Shown piece after piece: positions 32,085 through 40,789 of a stretch of 64,000 nucleotides of DNA (position 1 is the stretch's first letter; each line of letters begins with the position of its first letter). Source of the stretch: Azospirillum baldaniorum. Lineage in GTDB: Bacteria; Pseudomonadota; Alphaproteobacteria; Azospirillales; Azospirillaceae. The notes beneath the pieces were generated by a model. It was not told the origin of the DNA and did not search any database. It was given only the letters and a program-made list of their open reading frames with translations. A program made the translations under genes and the position numbers. The stretch spans positions 62,001 through 126,000 of the forward strand of contig NZ_CP022261.1 of NCBI RefSeq assembly GCF_003119195.2. Direction: 5' to 3'.

Positions 32085-32398
32085 TGGCCAAAGCGGAGTT
32101 GCGACGTCGCAATGTGCCACGTCCTGCAGAATGCTTGGTCGTGGGACGTTGTTGGGACCGGGGCTTCTGAGCTTGCGGGGTTAGGCATGGCTGGTGGATC
32201 GCGAGATCCGTGGACCCCGCGGGTTTTCCTGTGCAGCAGCAAGGGTCGGCGCGGCTTTGTGCGTTGTCGTCTTGAAGGGCGGGAGGTGTCGCCACGCGCC
32301 GGACGACCGCTTGCCTTCGCATGCATGAGCCTACAAGGGCGTGCTGTTGCGGCGCCTGCCGTCGAGCATAAGCCGGAACTTTTGCTCGACGGTATCCG
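32085..32398. other. Region downstream of parB
   Basis: No gene seen. It carries the third centromere-like palindrome at 32098-32113. The remainder has no recognisable feature. Confidence 0.45.
32098..32113. promoter_or_regulatory. Centromere-like palindrome 3 (parS candidate)
   Basis: GTTGCGACGTCGCAAT, 13 nt after the parB stop. The inner 14 bp (TTGCGACGTCGCAA) are a perfect palindrome. It is the downstream partner of the two copies before parA. Confidence 0.55.
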
Positions 32399-33079
32399 TC
32401 AAGGATGCTCCGCCGACGCCGGTCGGGCCGTACGCCGACGTGCGACCGGAACGAGGGCAACCAGCATCGCCCCAAGAAGCACCCATTGTTCCGGTGCGCC
32501 CATGCTGTGCAGGGTCGCCCAACTGGCGAGGCACCACGCCATCGGCACCGCGAGCAGCAACCACGACCATCGTCCATCCGCCATCATGACCAGCCCGATG
32601 GTCGCGATCGCAGTCGGGTCCGGTGTGATGCCGAAGACCTCGGCTTCGCGCAGGGACCGTCCGCTGAGGAACGCCGCAAGCGGGTGCAGGGCGAGCGCAT
32701 AGAAGAACAGCGCAAGCCCCACGGGCGCCCGACCGGCCCATGAGAGCGACCAGCGGAGCCGGCTCCCGATCAGGGCCATCAGGACAGCCTGAAGCGCGAA
32801 CAGCGGCGCCACATAGGATGCGGCCCAGTTGATGGTGGCGTAGCGTTCCCATAGGAAGCCCCAGGCCACCCACACCCACAGGACGGTCAGGGTTCCTGCG
32901 ATCACCCGATGCGACCAGGGGCGAGGCCGGATGAGCCACAGAAGAATGGCGGCGCCGAGCAGCAGCAGCAGGACATGCGCCGGCCAGAGCGCCTCGTTGT
33001 GCCGTTCGATCAGCCGCCAGTAGGTGCGCGGGCTGAAGAGCAAAAAGTCTTCGGCCGAATAGGTCCACCATTCCGGCAT
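32399..33079 (-). CDS. DUF6064-family membrane protein
   Basis: 226 residues from the ATG at 33079. Its start overlaps the aldo-keto reductase stop (TGATG). About seven membrane spans, starting with PAHVLLLLLGAAILLWLI. The opening WWTYSAEDFLLFSPRTYWRL and the block WGFLWERYATINWAASY are typical of the DUF6064 family, whose function is unknown. It is translationally coupled to the reductase. Confidence 0.7.
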   Translation of the reverse strand: MPEWWTYSAEDFLLFSPRTYWRLIERHNEALWPAHVLLLLLGAAILLWLIRPRPWSHRVIAGTLTVLWVWVAWGFLWERYATINWAASYVAPLFALQAVLMALIGSRLRWSLSWAGRAPVGLALFFYALALHPLAAFLSGRSLREAEVFGITPDPTAIATIGLVMMADGRWSWLLLAVPMAWCLASWATLHSMGAPEQWVLLGAMLVALVPVARRRTARPASAEHP

Positions 33080-33993
33080 CAGAGGGCCCTTACATGATCG
33101 GCCATGCGCCGTCGCATCGCGGTATCGGGCATCGGCCCGGTCATCGCGGCCATGTTCTCGCGCACATGCGCGACCTGGCTGGTCGCCGGGATGGCCACGG
33201 TCACGGCGGGATGGGAAATGATGAACTTCAGGACGAACTGCGCCCAGCTGGAAGCTCCGATGTCGGCGGCCCAGGAGGGCAGGGGATGGCCCGACAGCCG
33301 GCGGAGCAGCACGCCCTGCTGAAACGGACGGTTGACGATGACGCCCATCCCGCGGTCCGCCGCCAATGGCAGGATGCGCTCCTCCACTTCGCGGTCTACG
33401 ATGTTGTAGGTAAGCTGCACGAAATCGAGAGGCTGCCTCCGCATGATCTCTTCGAACAGGTCGTGGCGCCGCCCTTCCGATGTCGTGATGCCGACGTAGC
33501 GGAGCTGACCTGCTGCCTTCATGAGGAACAGCGTCTTGAGGTGCTCCTCCCAGGACAGCAGGTTGTGCACCTGAAGCAGGTCGAAGCGCGGCACACCCCA
33601 CAGGCGGCGCGACTCCTCGATCTGCGACGGCCCGCGCGTGCCCGAGGAAATCCAGACCTTGTCCGCGGCGAACAGGGATGTGGAGTGCCCCAGCGTCCGG
33701 AGGCCATCCCCGATCACCGCCTGGGAGGACCCATACATGGGCGAGGAGTCGATCATCCGGCCCCCCATCTCGAAGAAGGCCTGCATGACCGCCGCGCATT
33801 CCGCGCGCAGTTCGGAATCGTTGCCGACGTTGAACGTGATCCAGGTGCCCAGGCCCACAGGAGGAATGGCCTCTCCCGTGGATGGAATGCGTCGAACCGG
33901 TGTTTCTGCGCTCTGTGCCAGGATGCGCCGCGGCGTCATCAGGGCGGCCCCGGCCATAACACCATACAGAACGGCGCGTCGTGTCGCTCTCAT
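33079..33993 (-). CDS. Exported aldo/keto reductase
   Basis: 304 residues. It begins with a Tat-like signal (MRATRRAVLYGVMAGAALM, then a cleavage region near RILAQSA). The AKR barrel follows: GLGTWITFNVG, MIDSSPMYGSSQ (catalytic Asp and Tyr), AADKVWISS (Lys), FDLLQVHNLLSWEEHLKTL (His), LRYVGITTSEG, VNRPFQQG. The tetrad is intact. AKRs reduce carbonyls with NADPH. A Tat signal would let it be folded with its cofactor before export. It is co-transcribed with the DUF6064 gene. Confidence 0.85.
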   Translation of the reverse strand: MRATRRAVLYGVMAGAALMTPRRILAQSAETPVRRIPSTGEAIPPVGLGTWITFNVGNDSELRAECAAVMQAFFEMGGRMIDSSPMYGSSQAVIGDGLRTLGHSTSLFAADKVWISSGTRGPSQIEESRRLWGVPRFDLLQVHNLLSWEEHLKTLFLMKAAGQLRYVGITTSEGRRHDLFEEIMRRQPLDFVQLTYNIVDREVEERILPLAADRGMGVIVNRPFQQGVLLRRLSGHPLPSWAADIGASSWAQFVLKFIISHPAVTVAIPATSQVAHVRENMAAMTGPMPDTAMRRRMADHVRAL

Positions 33994-34720
33994 GTTTCCT
34001 TCCTTTTGTCTCCGTGTCGCTGCGCTCCCCGACGGATGCGACTCCTATATGCGGTGAAATGCGTCGGCGTGATCGAAGAACCTTCAGAACAGGCATGGTG
34101 CGGAGAACCATGCCATCGGTGAGATCTGCCCTCCCTTCCCCGGCAGCAACCTGACAACATCGGGGAAGTGCTGACTCCTTTTCTGATTTTCGCACTCCAT
34201 CCACTCTATCCCTGTTCTGATAAGTTATTGATTCCGATCGATTTTGTTCAAAGATGATACTAAATAGAGCGTTTGCTGCCGTCTGTCATGGCTTGCTGCT
34301 ACAGCTTAGAGGCCGGATTTTCGCAGCCTCCGCCCAGGTGTCGTTTGTCGTTGTCGGGTGGATCAGTTTAGAAGCCGGCTTTCCGCGGCTTCCGTCCCGG
34401 ATCGGCCAGCGTTTTGCAGACCGGTTCCGTTTAGAAGAGAGGGGATCGGTTTAGAACCGAGCCATTTCGCTGCGTTCCGCGGCTTCTGCTCGGCGCAATC
34501 AACGCTCAAAACGTTGGTGCTCACGATGCATTGACCCGCCCTGCCGGCGATCCCTGGCTTCTTGTCGCGCAGCAGGGTCCGGAGAGCCGGGTCCGCGGTT
34601 TGGGGCTGTCACCCACTTCGGACTATGCCTCCATGTTCATCCGGGTGGATAAGGCCAACTGACATTCTGTACAAAGGGGGCTGGCGGGCGTTTCCCCGCC
34701 TGAACCGCCCAGGAGGCCCC
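33994..34720. other. Intergenic region with paired hairpin repeats before a recombinase gene
   Basis: No gene seen. 34200-34290 is AT-rich. Two diverged repeats of 31 bp lie at 34302-34332 and 34364-34394. Each starts CAGYTTAGARGCCGG and folds as GAGGC/GCCTC in the first and GAAGCC/GGCTTC in the second. Further GTTTAGAA words occur near 34429 and 34449. It could be a recombination (res-like) site for the serine recombinase, or the transcribed leader of a neighbour. Confidence 0.45.
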
Positions 34721-35632
34721 ATGGCCCTCGTCGCCTATGCCCGCGTCTCCACCGAGGAGCAGTCCACGGACTCGCAGCTCCTCGCCCTCAAGCAGGCCGG
34801 CTGCTCGGTCATCTTCGAGGAGCACGCGTCAGGCGGTGACCGCGACCGCCCAGTGCTGGCCAAGGCGCTCGCCAGCCTGAAGCGGGGCGACACGCTGGTG
34901 GTGGCGCGCATCGACCGGCTGGCGCGCTCGCTGTTCCACCTGCTGGAGGTGATCGACGGCCTGGGGCAGCGCGGGATCGCCTTCAAGTCGCTGGGCGACC
35001 CGATCGACACCACCAGCCCGCAGGGGCGCTTTGCCCTGCAGGTTCTCGGTGCCGCGGCCGAGCTGGAACGGGCGCTGATCCGCGAGCGCTCGATCGCCGG
35101 GCTCAAGGCCGCGGTGGCCAAGGGCAAGGAACCCGGCAATCCCGGCCTGCGCCGACGGGACCCTGCGGCGCTGGAAAAGGCACGGCAGGGCCGCGAAACC
35201 GCCCGCGACGAGCTGGTCGTCGCGCACGCCCAGGAGTTCCTGCCAACCGTCGAGGCGCTGCGCCCAACGGTACCGTGGGATCAGGTCGTGCGGACGTTGA
35301 AGGGGCAGGGGCGGACCCGACCGTGGGATCGCAAGCCATGGACGCCCAACAGCCTGATCCGCGCCGTGCGCCGGTTGGCCGCGGTGGGACTGGTTCGTCA
35401 GGATGTTCTCGATCCGGCGCCCAAGCGGGTCGACAGCAACGACCTCGTGCTGATGGTGGCGGGGCTGGTGAGGGCCGAACCCGGCATCACGCTCGACGGC
35501 ATCGCGCTCCGTCTGCGGGGCATGGGGCAGCGCACGCCACGTGGCGGCCTGCGCTGGAGCCGGTCGTCGGTGAAAAACCTGCTGGACCGGGCCAAGGAGC
35601 AAGGGCTGGTACGAGACGCGGGGGCCGCGTAG
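34721..35632 (+). CDS. Serine recombinase (resolvase/invertase family)
   Basis: 303 residues from the ATG at 34721, with AGGAGG directly before it. The catalytic domain is complete: VAYARVSTEEQSTDSQ (Ser at position 10), SGGDRDRPVLAKALASLKRGDTLVVARIDRLARS, FALQVLGAAAELERALIRERSIAGLKAA. The C-terminal region is longer than in simple resolvases (about 160 residues) and ends in a helical DNA-binding part (WSRSSVKNLLDRAKEQGL). Such enzymes resolve or invert DNA at short sites. Two broken relatives follow at 35633 and 38750. Confidence 0.88.
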   Translation: MALVAYARVSTEEQSTDSQLLALKQAGCSVIFEEHASGGDRDRPVLAKALASLKRGDTLVVARIDRLARSLFHLLEVIDGLGQRGIAFKSLGDPIDTTSPQGRFALQVLGAAAELERALIRERSIAGLKAAVAKGKEPGNPGLRRRDPAALEKARQGRETARDELVVAHAQEFLPTVEALRPTVPWDQVVRTLKGQGRTRPWDRKPWTPNSLIRAVRRLAAVGLVRQDVLDPAPKRVDSNDLVLMVAGLVRAEPGITLDGIALRLRGMGQRTPRGGLRWSRSSVKNLLDRAKEQGLVRDAGAA

Positions 35633-36280
35633 CGGCTGGCCTTCAAGTCGCTCGGCGATCCCATCGACACCGGCAGCCCGCAAGGCAAGTTCACCCTGCA
35701 GATCCTCGGGGCGGTCGCCGAATTCGAACGCTCCCTGATCCGCGAGCGCACCAAGGCCGGCGTGCGGGCGGCCCAGGCGGTTGGCAAGCAGCCGGGCAAC
35801 CCGGGCCTGGTCGCCAAAGACCCGCTCACCCGCCGGCGGGTCGCCCGGGCGCGGGACGACCGCCGGAGCGAGCGGGTGGCCGCTGGCGCCGGCGAGTTCC
35901 TTCCCGTCGTGCGCCGCCTGCGGCCGGCCCAACCCTGGGACCGTGTCGTCGACGTCCTCAACACCGCCGTGAAGAAGCGCCCCGGCGACAATCCGGCGCC
36001 CTGGACGCGCGACGCGCTGATCCGCGCCGTCCGCCTGGTCGCCGACGGCCTGGCCGAACCCGATCTGCTCAAGGCCGCACCACGCCGCGCCAAAAAGGCA
36101 ATCGCCCAGGACAAGCGCTTGGTGGAGCTGGTCGCGACCATCCACAACGCCGCCGCCGGCGAGAAGCCAAGCCGGGCCATCTTCCGCACGCCCGCCTGGC
36201 CCTGGAGGGCGGCACGCCGAGCGACGAGCTCCTCGTTAGTGTCGCCGCCATGGCGGATCGGAAGTTCTGGCACCGGGTGA
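35633..36280 (+). pseudogene. Serine recombinase fragment (lacks N-terminus and true C-terminus)
   Basis: Immediately after the intact gene, the reading frame resumes in the middle of a related recombinase (LAFKSLGDPIDTGSPQGKFT, FERSLIRERTKAGVRAA, PAPWTRDALIRAVRLVADGL). There is no start codon and no catalytic serine. Near 36180 the sequence loses similarity (RAIFRTPAWPWRAARRATSS), which suggests a frameshift or a join. The junction falls at the same place in the fold as LAFKSLGDPID of the intact gene, as expected for unequal recombination between copies. Confidence 0.75.
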
Positions 36281-36371
36281 GTGGACCGGGATCGGCCGGT
36301 TGACGCGGTTGTCCGTTGACATAGCGTGAGCGGGACGGTACGAGCGCCGCCCCACGTTCCATGACCGCGCC

Positions 36372-36959
36372 ATGCCCAAGATTCTCGACTTCGCTGCCGC
36401 TCGCGATACGCTTATCGGCCGCCGCGCGGAGTGCTTGCCGCCGTCCAGCCTTTGGCAGGGCCGGATCATCTCTCTGCCGGATGGGGTGAGCGACAAGCCC
36501 ATGCCGCAAGATGACGCCGCACAAGCGGTGGCGGCCTTCCGCGACGGGTTTCTCGAGGCGACCAAGAGCGCAGAGTGCGCCGTTGACGGCTTTCTCCTTG
36601 ACGCTCGGGAATGCTTGCGGTGGGACATGCTGCTGGCCCCCCTGGCCGTGGCCGCGTGCGGCATCGTCCGCGACATTCCCGGCATGGCAGACTTGGCGGT
36701 CGAGGTGTTCCCCGCACCGGACGCCTTGACCGGGTGGGGCGTGCGCGGCCTTCGCGGTCCCCGCTCAATGCTCCATGCGGCGGCGTTCGCGGTGGCCGCC
36801 GCAAGCCGTCTTCCCGGACACGCCGAAGTGTTCCTGGACCGTGCGGCCGAGACGTTTGGAGTGGTGCTGAAAGCGCACGGACTGCCATCCGAAGCGCTGG
36901 TGGATCTGGGTGGCAGGCTGCTGACGTGGCCGCCGCGTCCAAAGCCCGTCCCGAGGTGA
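36372..36959 (+). CDS. Hypothetical protein
   Basis: 195 residues from the ATG at 36372. No signal; one region (about 83-100, MLLAPLAVAACGIVRDI) is mildly hydrophobic. Mixed helical protein with an Ala-rich C-half (RSMLHAAAFAVAAASRLPGHAEVFLD). No family recognised. It lies between recombinase fragments, so it may be cargo of a mobile segment. Confidence 0.5.
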   Translation: MPKILDFAAARDTLIGRRAECLPPSSLWQGRIISLPDGVSDKPMPQDDAAQAVAAFRDGFLEATKSAECAVDGFLLDARECLRWDMLLAPLAVAACGIVRDIPGMADLAVEVFPAPDALTGWGVRGLRGPRSMLHAAAFAVAAASRLPGHAEVFLDRAAETFGVVLKAHGLPSEALVDLGGRLLTWPPRPKPVPR

Positions 36960-37002
36960 CGTCGGGTTGTCGCCATCTGCCGTTCCAAGCGAGAGGTCGT
37001 AC

Positions 37003-37188
37003 TCAGTCCCGGTTGAGGCGGTCGATCTCGTCCTTCAACGCCAGCTTTTCAGCCTTCAGCCGTTTTACGGCGGGGTCGTCGGTCCGCGTCGCGGCTTCCC
37101 GCGCCGCGATCGCGTGGTCGAGCGCCACGTGGCGCTGGCGCAGAGTTTCGATGCGGGCGTCTGGACAGCGTGAGTGTGAGGGCTGCAT
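37003..37188 (-). CDS. DUF465 (YdcH-like) small coiled-coil protein
   Basis: 61 residues from the ATG at 37188 (GGAGGAG upstream). The tail RLKAEKLALKDEIDRLNRD and the spacing RIETLRQRHVALDHAIAAR are the DUF465/YdcH signature: a short helical hairpin. Function unknown across the family. It is convergent with the gene at 36372 and separated from it by 43 nt. Confidence 0.75.
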   Translation of the reverse strand: MQPSHSRCPDARIETLRQRHVALDHAIAAREAATRTDDPAVKRLKAEKLALKDEIDRLNRD

Positions 37189-37726
37189 GCGCTCCTCCAC
37201 AGTGTGGTTATCACTCCAGCAACCGCGGCGGACGGGACGTGTCCCGCGGCGCGGATGGAATACACCGTTGGCTCCCCTAATCCTGACACTGGCCCCTTTC
37301 CAGAGTGGCGATGAAGCCGGAGAGCGCCTGAAAGTGTGCACCGCCCACTCCTATGGAACGGGGCGGCAGCTGGAATGACGTTTCAGCAACTCGAGGCGTC
37401 ATCGCCGTGGCCGACTGAGTTCGGTGAGCGTAATCGGCAACGCCCTGCGGCTTCGCACTACCTGGCGATGGCCCGCTTCGCCCCTTTTCGGTTGTACCAC
37501 TTGGATTGCGAGGGCTAAGCTCGGGATCCCCCAGGCGCATGCACGCCCCCTTTGCCTGACGCGCCCATACGAGCTTCCACGCTGCCATCATGAACAAGGG
37601 CGTCGCTCTTTCAAGACTTGCTGGGTCCTTCCTCGCCCTCGGCGGCACGTGCGTCTTGTGGCCACGCTCACAAGCATACAGTAAAAATTCACATAAATCT
37701 GGACAGTTCAAGAAAGCAGTAAAGCC
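37189..37726. other. No convincing gene
   Basis: Open frames exist on both strands (one minus-strand frame of 144 codons at 37277-37711), but they have no ribosome site and odd composition. From 37,660 to 37,730 the sequence is AT-richer and could hold the promoter of the following hydrolase gene. Confidence 0.4.
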
Positions 37727-38599
37727 GTGAATCCCATAAAAACTGGTCTGTTGGCGAAATCAATTCCGTACATACGGGGCGGCGCTGGAACGAAGCATGC
37801 CGTCGTCTTCTTCGGCGGAAACGCTCTTTTCAAGCGCCTCGACAAATCATCCAACCCGAGCCGCTACGCCAACCAGATCGCCAATCTTCTGCCCGGTGAT
37901 TATCGGTTCACCATACTCGGCTACGAGGAGAGCCCGCCTGAGGACTACACGCTTGACACCATAGTCCGGGACCTTGCCCAAGTGGTCCGGGCCGAGTTGG
38001 GCAAGCCCGACCTGGTGGTCGGCGTGTCGTTCGGCGGATTCGTGGCCCAACGCTTTGCTGCCGAACACGCAGATCTGGTCGACCGGCTTGTCATTCTGAT
38101 CAGCGGGCACCGTTTCTCCGACGCCGGGTGGCAGGTCATGGAGCGTCAGTTCGAGGCGCTCTCGACGGGCGACTTCTACACGCTGGTGAAGGACAACGCT
38201 CTCCTGTTCCGTCGTCCCTGGTACAACTGGCTCGTGCGCCTCAAGCTGTGGAAGGATCGGGACCGGCTCCCCTCGGAATTCAAGGAACCCGGGCAGATAC
38301 TGCGCGCGTACCGCAGCATCTTCTCCGATGATTTCACGCGGAATCCCGGATTCGCCAAGCGGATCATGGCGCCGACTCTCGTGATTGGTGGGACCTCGGA
38401 CCAATATTTCGACGTCCGTGTTTTCGAAGAGACCGCAGGGATGATTCAGAATGCGCGGCTCAAGCTCTACCCGGACGAAACCCACATGCTGCCCATCGAA
38501 CGGAGCCGTGACGTGGCTACGGACTTGGCCGCGTTCATCGCGGACTCGCCACCGCGCGGCGACACGGCCGCCCCTCAGGAAGCAGCGATGAGGCGCTGA
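37727..38599 (+). CDS. Alpha/beta-hydrolase
   Basis: 290 residues from a GTG at 37727. The alpha/beta-hydrolase pattern is complete: AVVFFGGNALF, the nucleophile elbow VVGVSFGGFVAQRF (Ser about 101), an Asp in PTLVIGGTSDQYFD, and His in LYPDETHMLPIER. The C-terminal 20 residues are unstructured. Substrate unknown. No partner genes nearby. Confidence 0.82.
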   Translation: MNPIKTGLLAKSIPYIRGGAGTKHAVVFFGGNALFKRLDKSSNPSRYANQIANLLPGDYRFTILGYEESPPEDYTLDTIVRDLAQVVRAELGKPDLVVGVSFGGFVAQRFAAEHADLVDRLVILISGHRFSDAGWQVMERQFEALSTGDFYTLVKDNALLFRRPWYNWLVRLKLWKDRDRLPSEFKEPGQILRAYRSIFSDDFTRNPGFAKRIMAPTLVIGGTSDQYFDVRVFEETAGMIQNARLKLYPDETHMLPIERSRDVATDLAAFIADSPPRGDTAAPQEAAMRR

Positions 38600-38749
38600 C
38601 CGATACCCATGGGTCAACTTGCACGGGCCCCCGGTCCTCGGCCATCCAGCCCGCCGGTTGCTACCTGATCTCTTCCAGCACGTGCCTGGGCCGTCCACGT
38701 AACGGTCGGCAGGAGCAGGGCCCGTGTCCGGTCGAAGGGTGGCAGAGAG

Positions 38750-39037
38750 GTCGCCGACGGCTTGGCGCAACCTGAGTTGCTGAAGGCGGCGCCGCGCCGC
38801 TCCAAGAAGGCGGTGGCACAGGCCAAACGACTGCTGGAACTGGTCGCCACCATTCACAACGCCGCCGAAGCCGGGCGAAAGCCGACACTGGCCCGCATCG
38901 GCCGGCAGTTGGAGCGTCAGGGTGTGCGCACCGCAACCGGGGCCAAGACCTGGGCACCGTCAAGCGTCAAGTCCCTGCTCGACCGCGCGCGTGAGCAAGG
39001 CTTGCTGGACGGACTGCCCAGCTCAGCGATGGAATAG
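38750..39037 (+). pseudogene. Serine recombinase C-terminal fragment
   Basis: About 95 codons match the C-terminal part of the recombinases at 34721 and 35633: VADGLAQPELLKAAPRRSKK, LLELVATIHNAAEAGRKPTLARI, then APSSVKSLLDRAREQGLLDGL. No catalytic domain precedes it. It is the intact end that the fragment at 35633 lacks, but the two overlap in sequence, so they come from separate copies. Confidence 0.75.
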
Positions 39038-39076
39038 CCCCACACACCGGAGAGCACCCTTGAGCGAGACAGCATC

Positions 39077-39361
39077 ATGACACCCACCCAGTGCAAAGCC
39101 GCTCGCCGGAGGCTCGCCTGGTCCATTGAGGAGTTGGCGCATCGAGCCATGCGCAGCCATACCGTTGTCGGTGAATTCGAACGCGGCAAGAAGCCCGGCA
39201 GTGCGGCGGTCCTTGCCTCCCTCTGCCGCGCCTTTGCCGAGGCCGGCGTGGATGCCGAAGCAATGCTGAAGGTGCGCACCGCCGTGATGAACGGCATACT
39301 CGCCGCGGACCACACCGCCGCCGAGCCATTCGCCCGCCGACCGTTCCGGCGGGCGGCTTGA
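39077..39361 (+). CDS. XRE-family transcription regulator
   Basis: 94 residues from the ATG at 39077. The N-terminal 65 residues form a helix-turn-helix (CKAARRRLAWSIEELAHRAM; HTVVGEFERGKKPG; LASLCRAFAEAGVDAE). The Arg-rich tail is short. A single-domain repressor of unknown target. It follows the recombinase fragment by 39 nt and converges on the secretion operon. Confidence 0.75.
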   Translation: MTPTQCKAARRRLAWSIEELAHRAMRSHTVVGEFERGKKPGSAAVLASLCRAFAEAGVDAEAMLKVRTAVMNGILAADHTAAEPFARRPFRRAA

Positions 39362-39388
39362 TGGCTCCCCAGGTTTGAGACGGTCTCA

Positions 39389-40723
39389 TCACCGTTCGCG
39401 GAACGCACGGTTGAACTGGTCTGTAACGGGTTTGACGAGATAGGACATGGCGGTGCGCTCGCCGGTCGCCACGAACACGTCGACTGGCATGCCGGGCAGC
39501 AGTTGGACGGGTCCGAGCTTGCGGAGTTCGTCAGCGCCGATCTCCACATCGGCGAGATAGTGGATGTCCCCAGTGCCGGGGTCGCGTGTGGTCGCGGGGG
39601 AGACGTGGACGACCGTGCCCATCAGTTCGGGTGTCGTCCGCTGGTTGAAGGACGTGAAGCGCAGCCGGGCGGTCTGGCCCGCTGAAACCTGATCGATGGC
39701 CGTCGGCACCAGCTTGGTCTCCACCTTGAGTTTCGCGTTTTCCGGAACGATGGTGACCAGCACCTCCGCGGGGGTGATCACGCCACCGACGGTGTGAGTG
39801 TTCAGTTCGTTGACCGTACCGGAGATGGGCGCGCGGATGTCGGTGCGCGCCAAGCGGTCCTCGATGGCGATCCGCCGGTCGTCGCGTTCCGAAAACTCCG
39901 TCTCGACGAGGCTCAACTCGCGCTGCGCCTCGGTGCGGGCGTTCTCGTCGATGGCCAGGATCTGGAGCCGGATTTCCCCGATGCGGGTCTTCGCCCTCGC
40001 CATGGCGGCGTTGATCTCGCCGCGCTCCCCGATGAGGCGTGCGCGCTCGCGGTCCACGGAATAGACGCGGGAGCCCTCGATCAGCCCCTTCGCCAGGAGT
40101 GTCTTCAACTTCTGGATTTCCGCCTCGACGAGGGCGATCTCATCCTCCTTGGCCATCCGCTGGGCGTCCAGGCCACGGATTTCCTCCCCAATCTGGACGA
40201 TGCCCAGTTCAAGCTGCTCCTTCTGGCTGTCGCGGCTGCGCTGGTTGCCGGCAAACAGCCGGGTCTCGCCCTGCAGGACCGTGGCGACGGCGGGATCGGC
40301 TGGGTTCAGACGGGGTGGAAACGCGATGGCCGAAAGTCCGTCCCGCGTCGCCAGAAGACGAGCGCGCCGCGCCGCCAACTCAACCATCTGCGACCGGACG
40401 ATGGAGAGTTCGGCCTTGGTCTGTGCGTCCTCCAGCCGCAAGATGACCTGACCGGCGCGGACGACATCCCCCTCCCGGACGGCGATCTCGCTGACGATGC
40501 CGCCGTCGCGGTGCTGGACGGCCTTCAGCTTCTGATCCACCGCCACGGTGCCCTGCGCGATCACAGCCCCGGTCAGTGTGGCGGTCGCGGCCCAGCCGCC
40601 GACTCCGGCGAGCAGGATGCCGGCGAAGACGGTGCCGGCCAGAATCCGCGGTCCGATCCGAAAGCTCATGTCATGGTTCCGGCCCGGCGATCCCGCGCCG
40701 TGCGACGGGTGACGAACGTTCAT
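39389..40723 (-). CDS. HlyD-family type I secretion adaptor
   Basis: 444 residues from the ATG at 40723 (GGAGGG seven bases upstream). One N-terminal membrane helix (ILAGTVFAGILLAGVGGWAA) and then the first lipoyl half (VIAQGTVAVDQKLKAVQHRD). A long coiled-coil hairpin follows (about 95-290), then the second lipoyl half with IRAPISGTVNELNTHTVGGV. The C-domain shows VETKLVPTAIDQVSAGQTAR and LLPGMPVDVFVATGERTAMSYLVKP, the standard end of PrtE/LapC-type adaptors. It bridges the ABC transporter and a TolC-like pore (not in the window). Last gene of the peroxidase operon. Confidence 0.92.
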   Translation of the reverse strand: MNVRHPSHGAGSPGRNHDMSFRIGPRILAGTVFAGILLAGVGGWAATATLTGAVIAQGTVAVDQKLKAVQHRDGGIVSEIAVREGDVVRAGQVILRLEDAQTKAELSIVRSQMVELAARRARLLATRDGLSAIAFPPRLNPADPAVATVLQGETRLFAGNQRSRDSQKEQLELGIVQIGEEIRGLDAQRMAKEDEIALVEAEIQKLKTLLAKGLIEGSRVYSVDRERARLIGERGEINAAMARAKTRIGEIRLQILAIDENARTEAQRELSLVETEFSERDDRRIAIEDRLARTDIRAPISGTVNELNTHTVGGVITPAEVLVTIVPENAKLKVETKLVPTAIDQVSAGQTARLRFTSFNQRTTPELMGTVVHVSPATTRDPGTGDIHYLADVEIGADELRKLGPVQLLPGMPVDVFVATGERTAMSYLVKPVTDQFNRAFRER

Positions 40724-40789
40724 GTCCAGTCCCTCCAAGTCCATTCCTTCAAAGCCCAATTTGCTACGATCCCTGCCCGAACGCCGCCG

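Noticed and set aside
37277..37711. A 144-codon minus-strand frame between the DUF465 gene and the hydrolase
   Set aside because: No ribosome site, odd composition and no recognisable domain. It overlaps the probable hydrolase promoter.
39376..39388. TGAGACGGTCTCA palindrome between the XRE gene and the secretion operon as a terminator
   Set aside because: The stem is only six base pairs and has no T-run on either strand.
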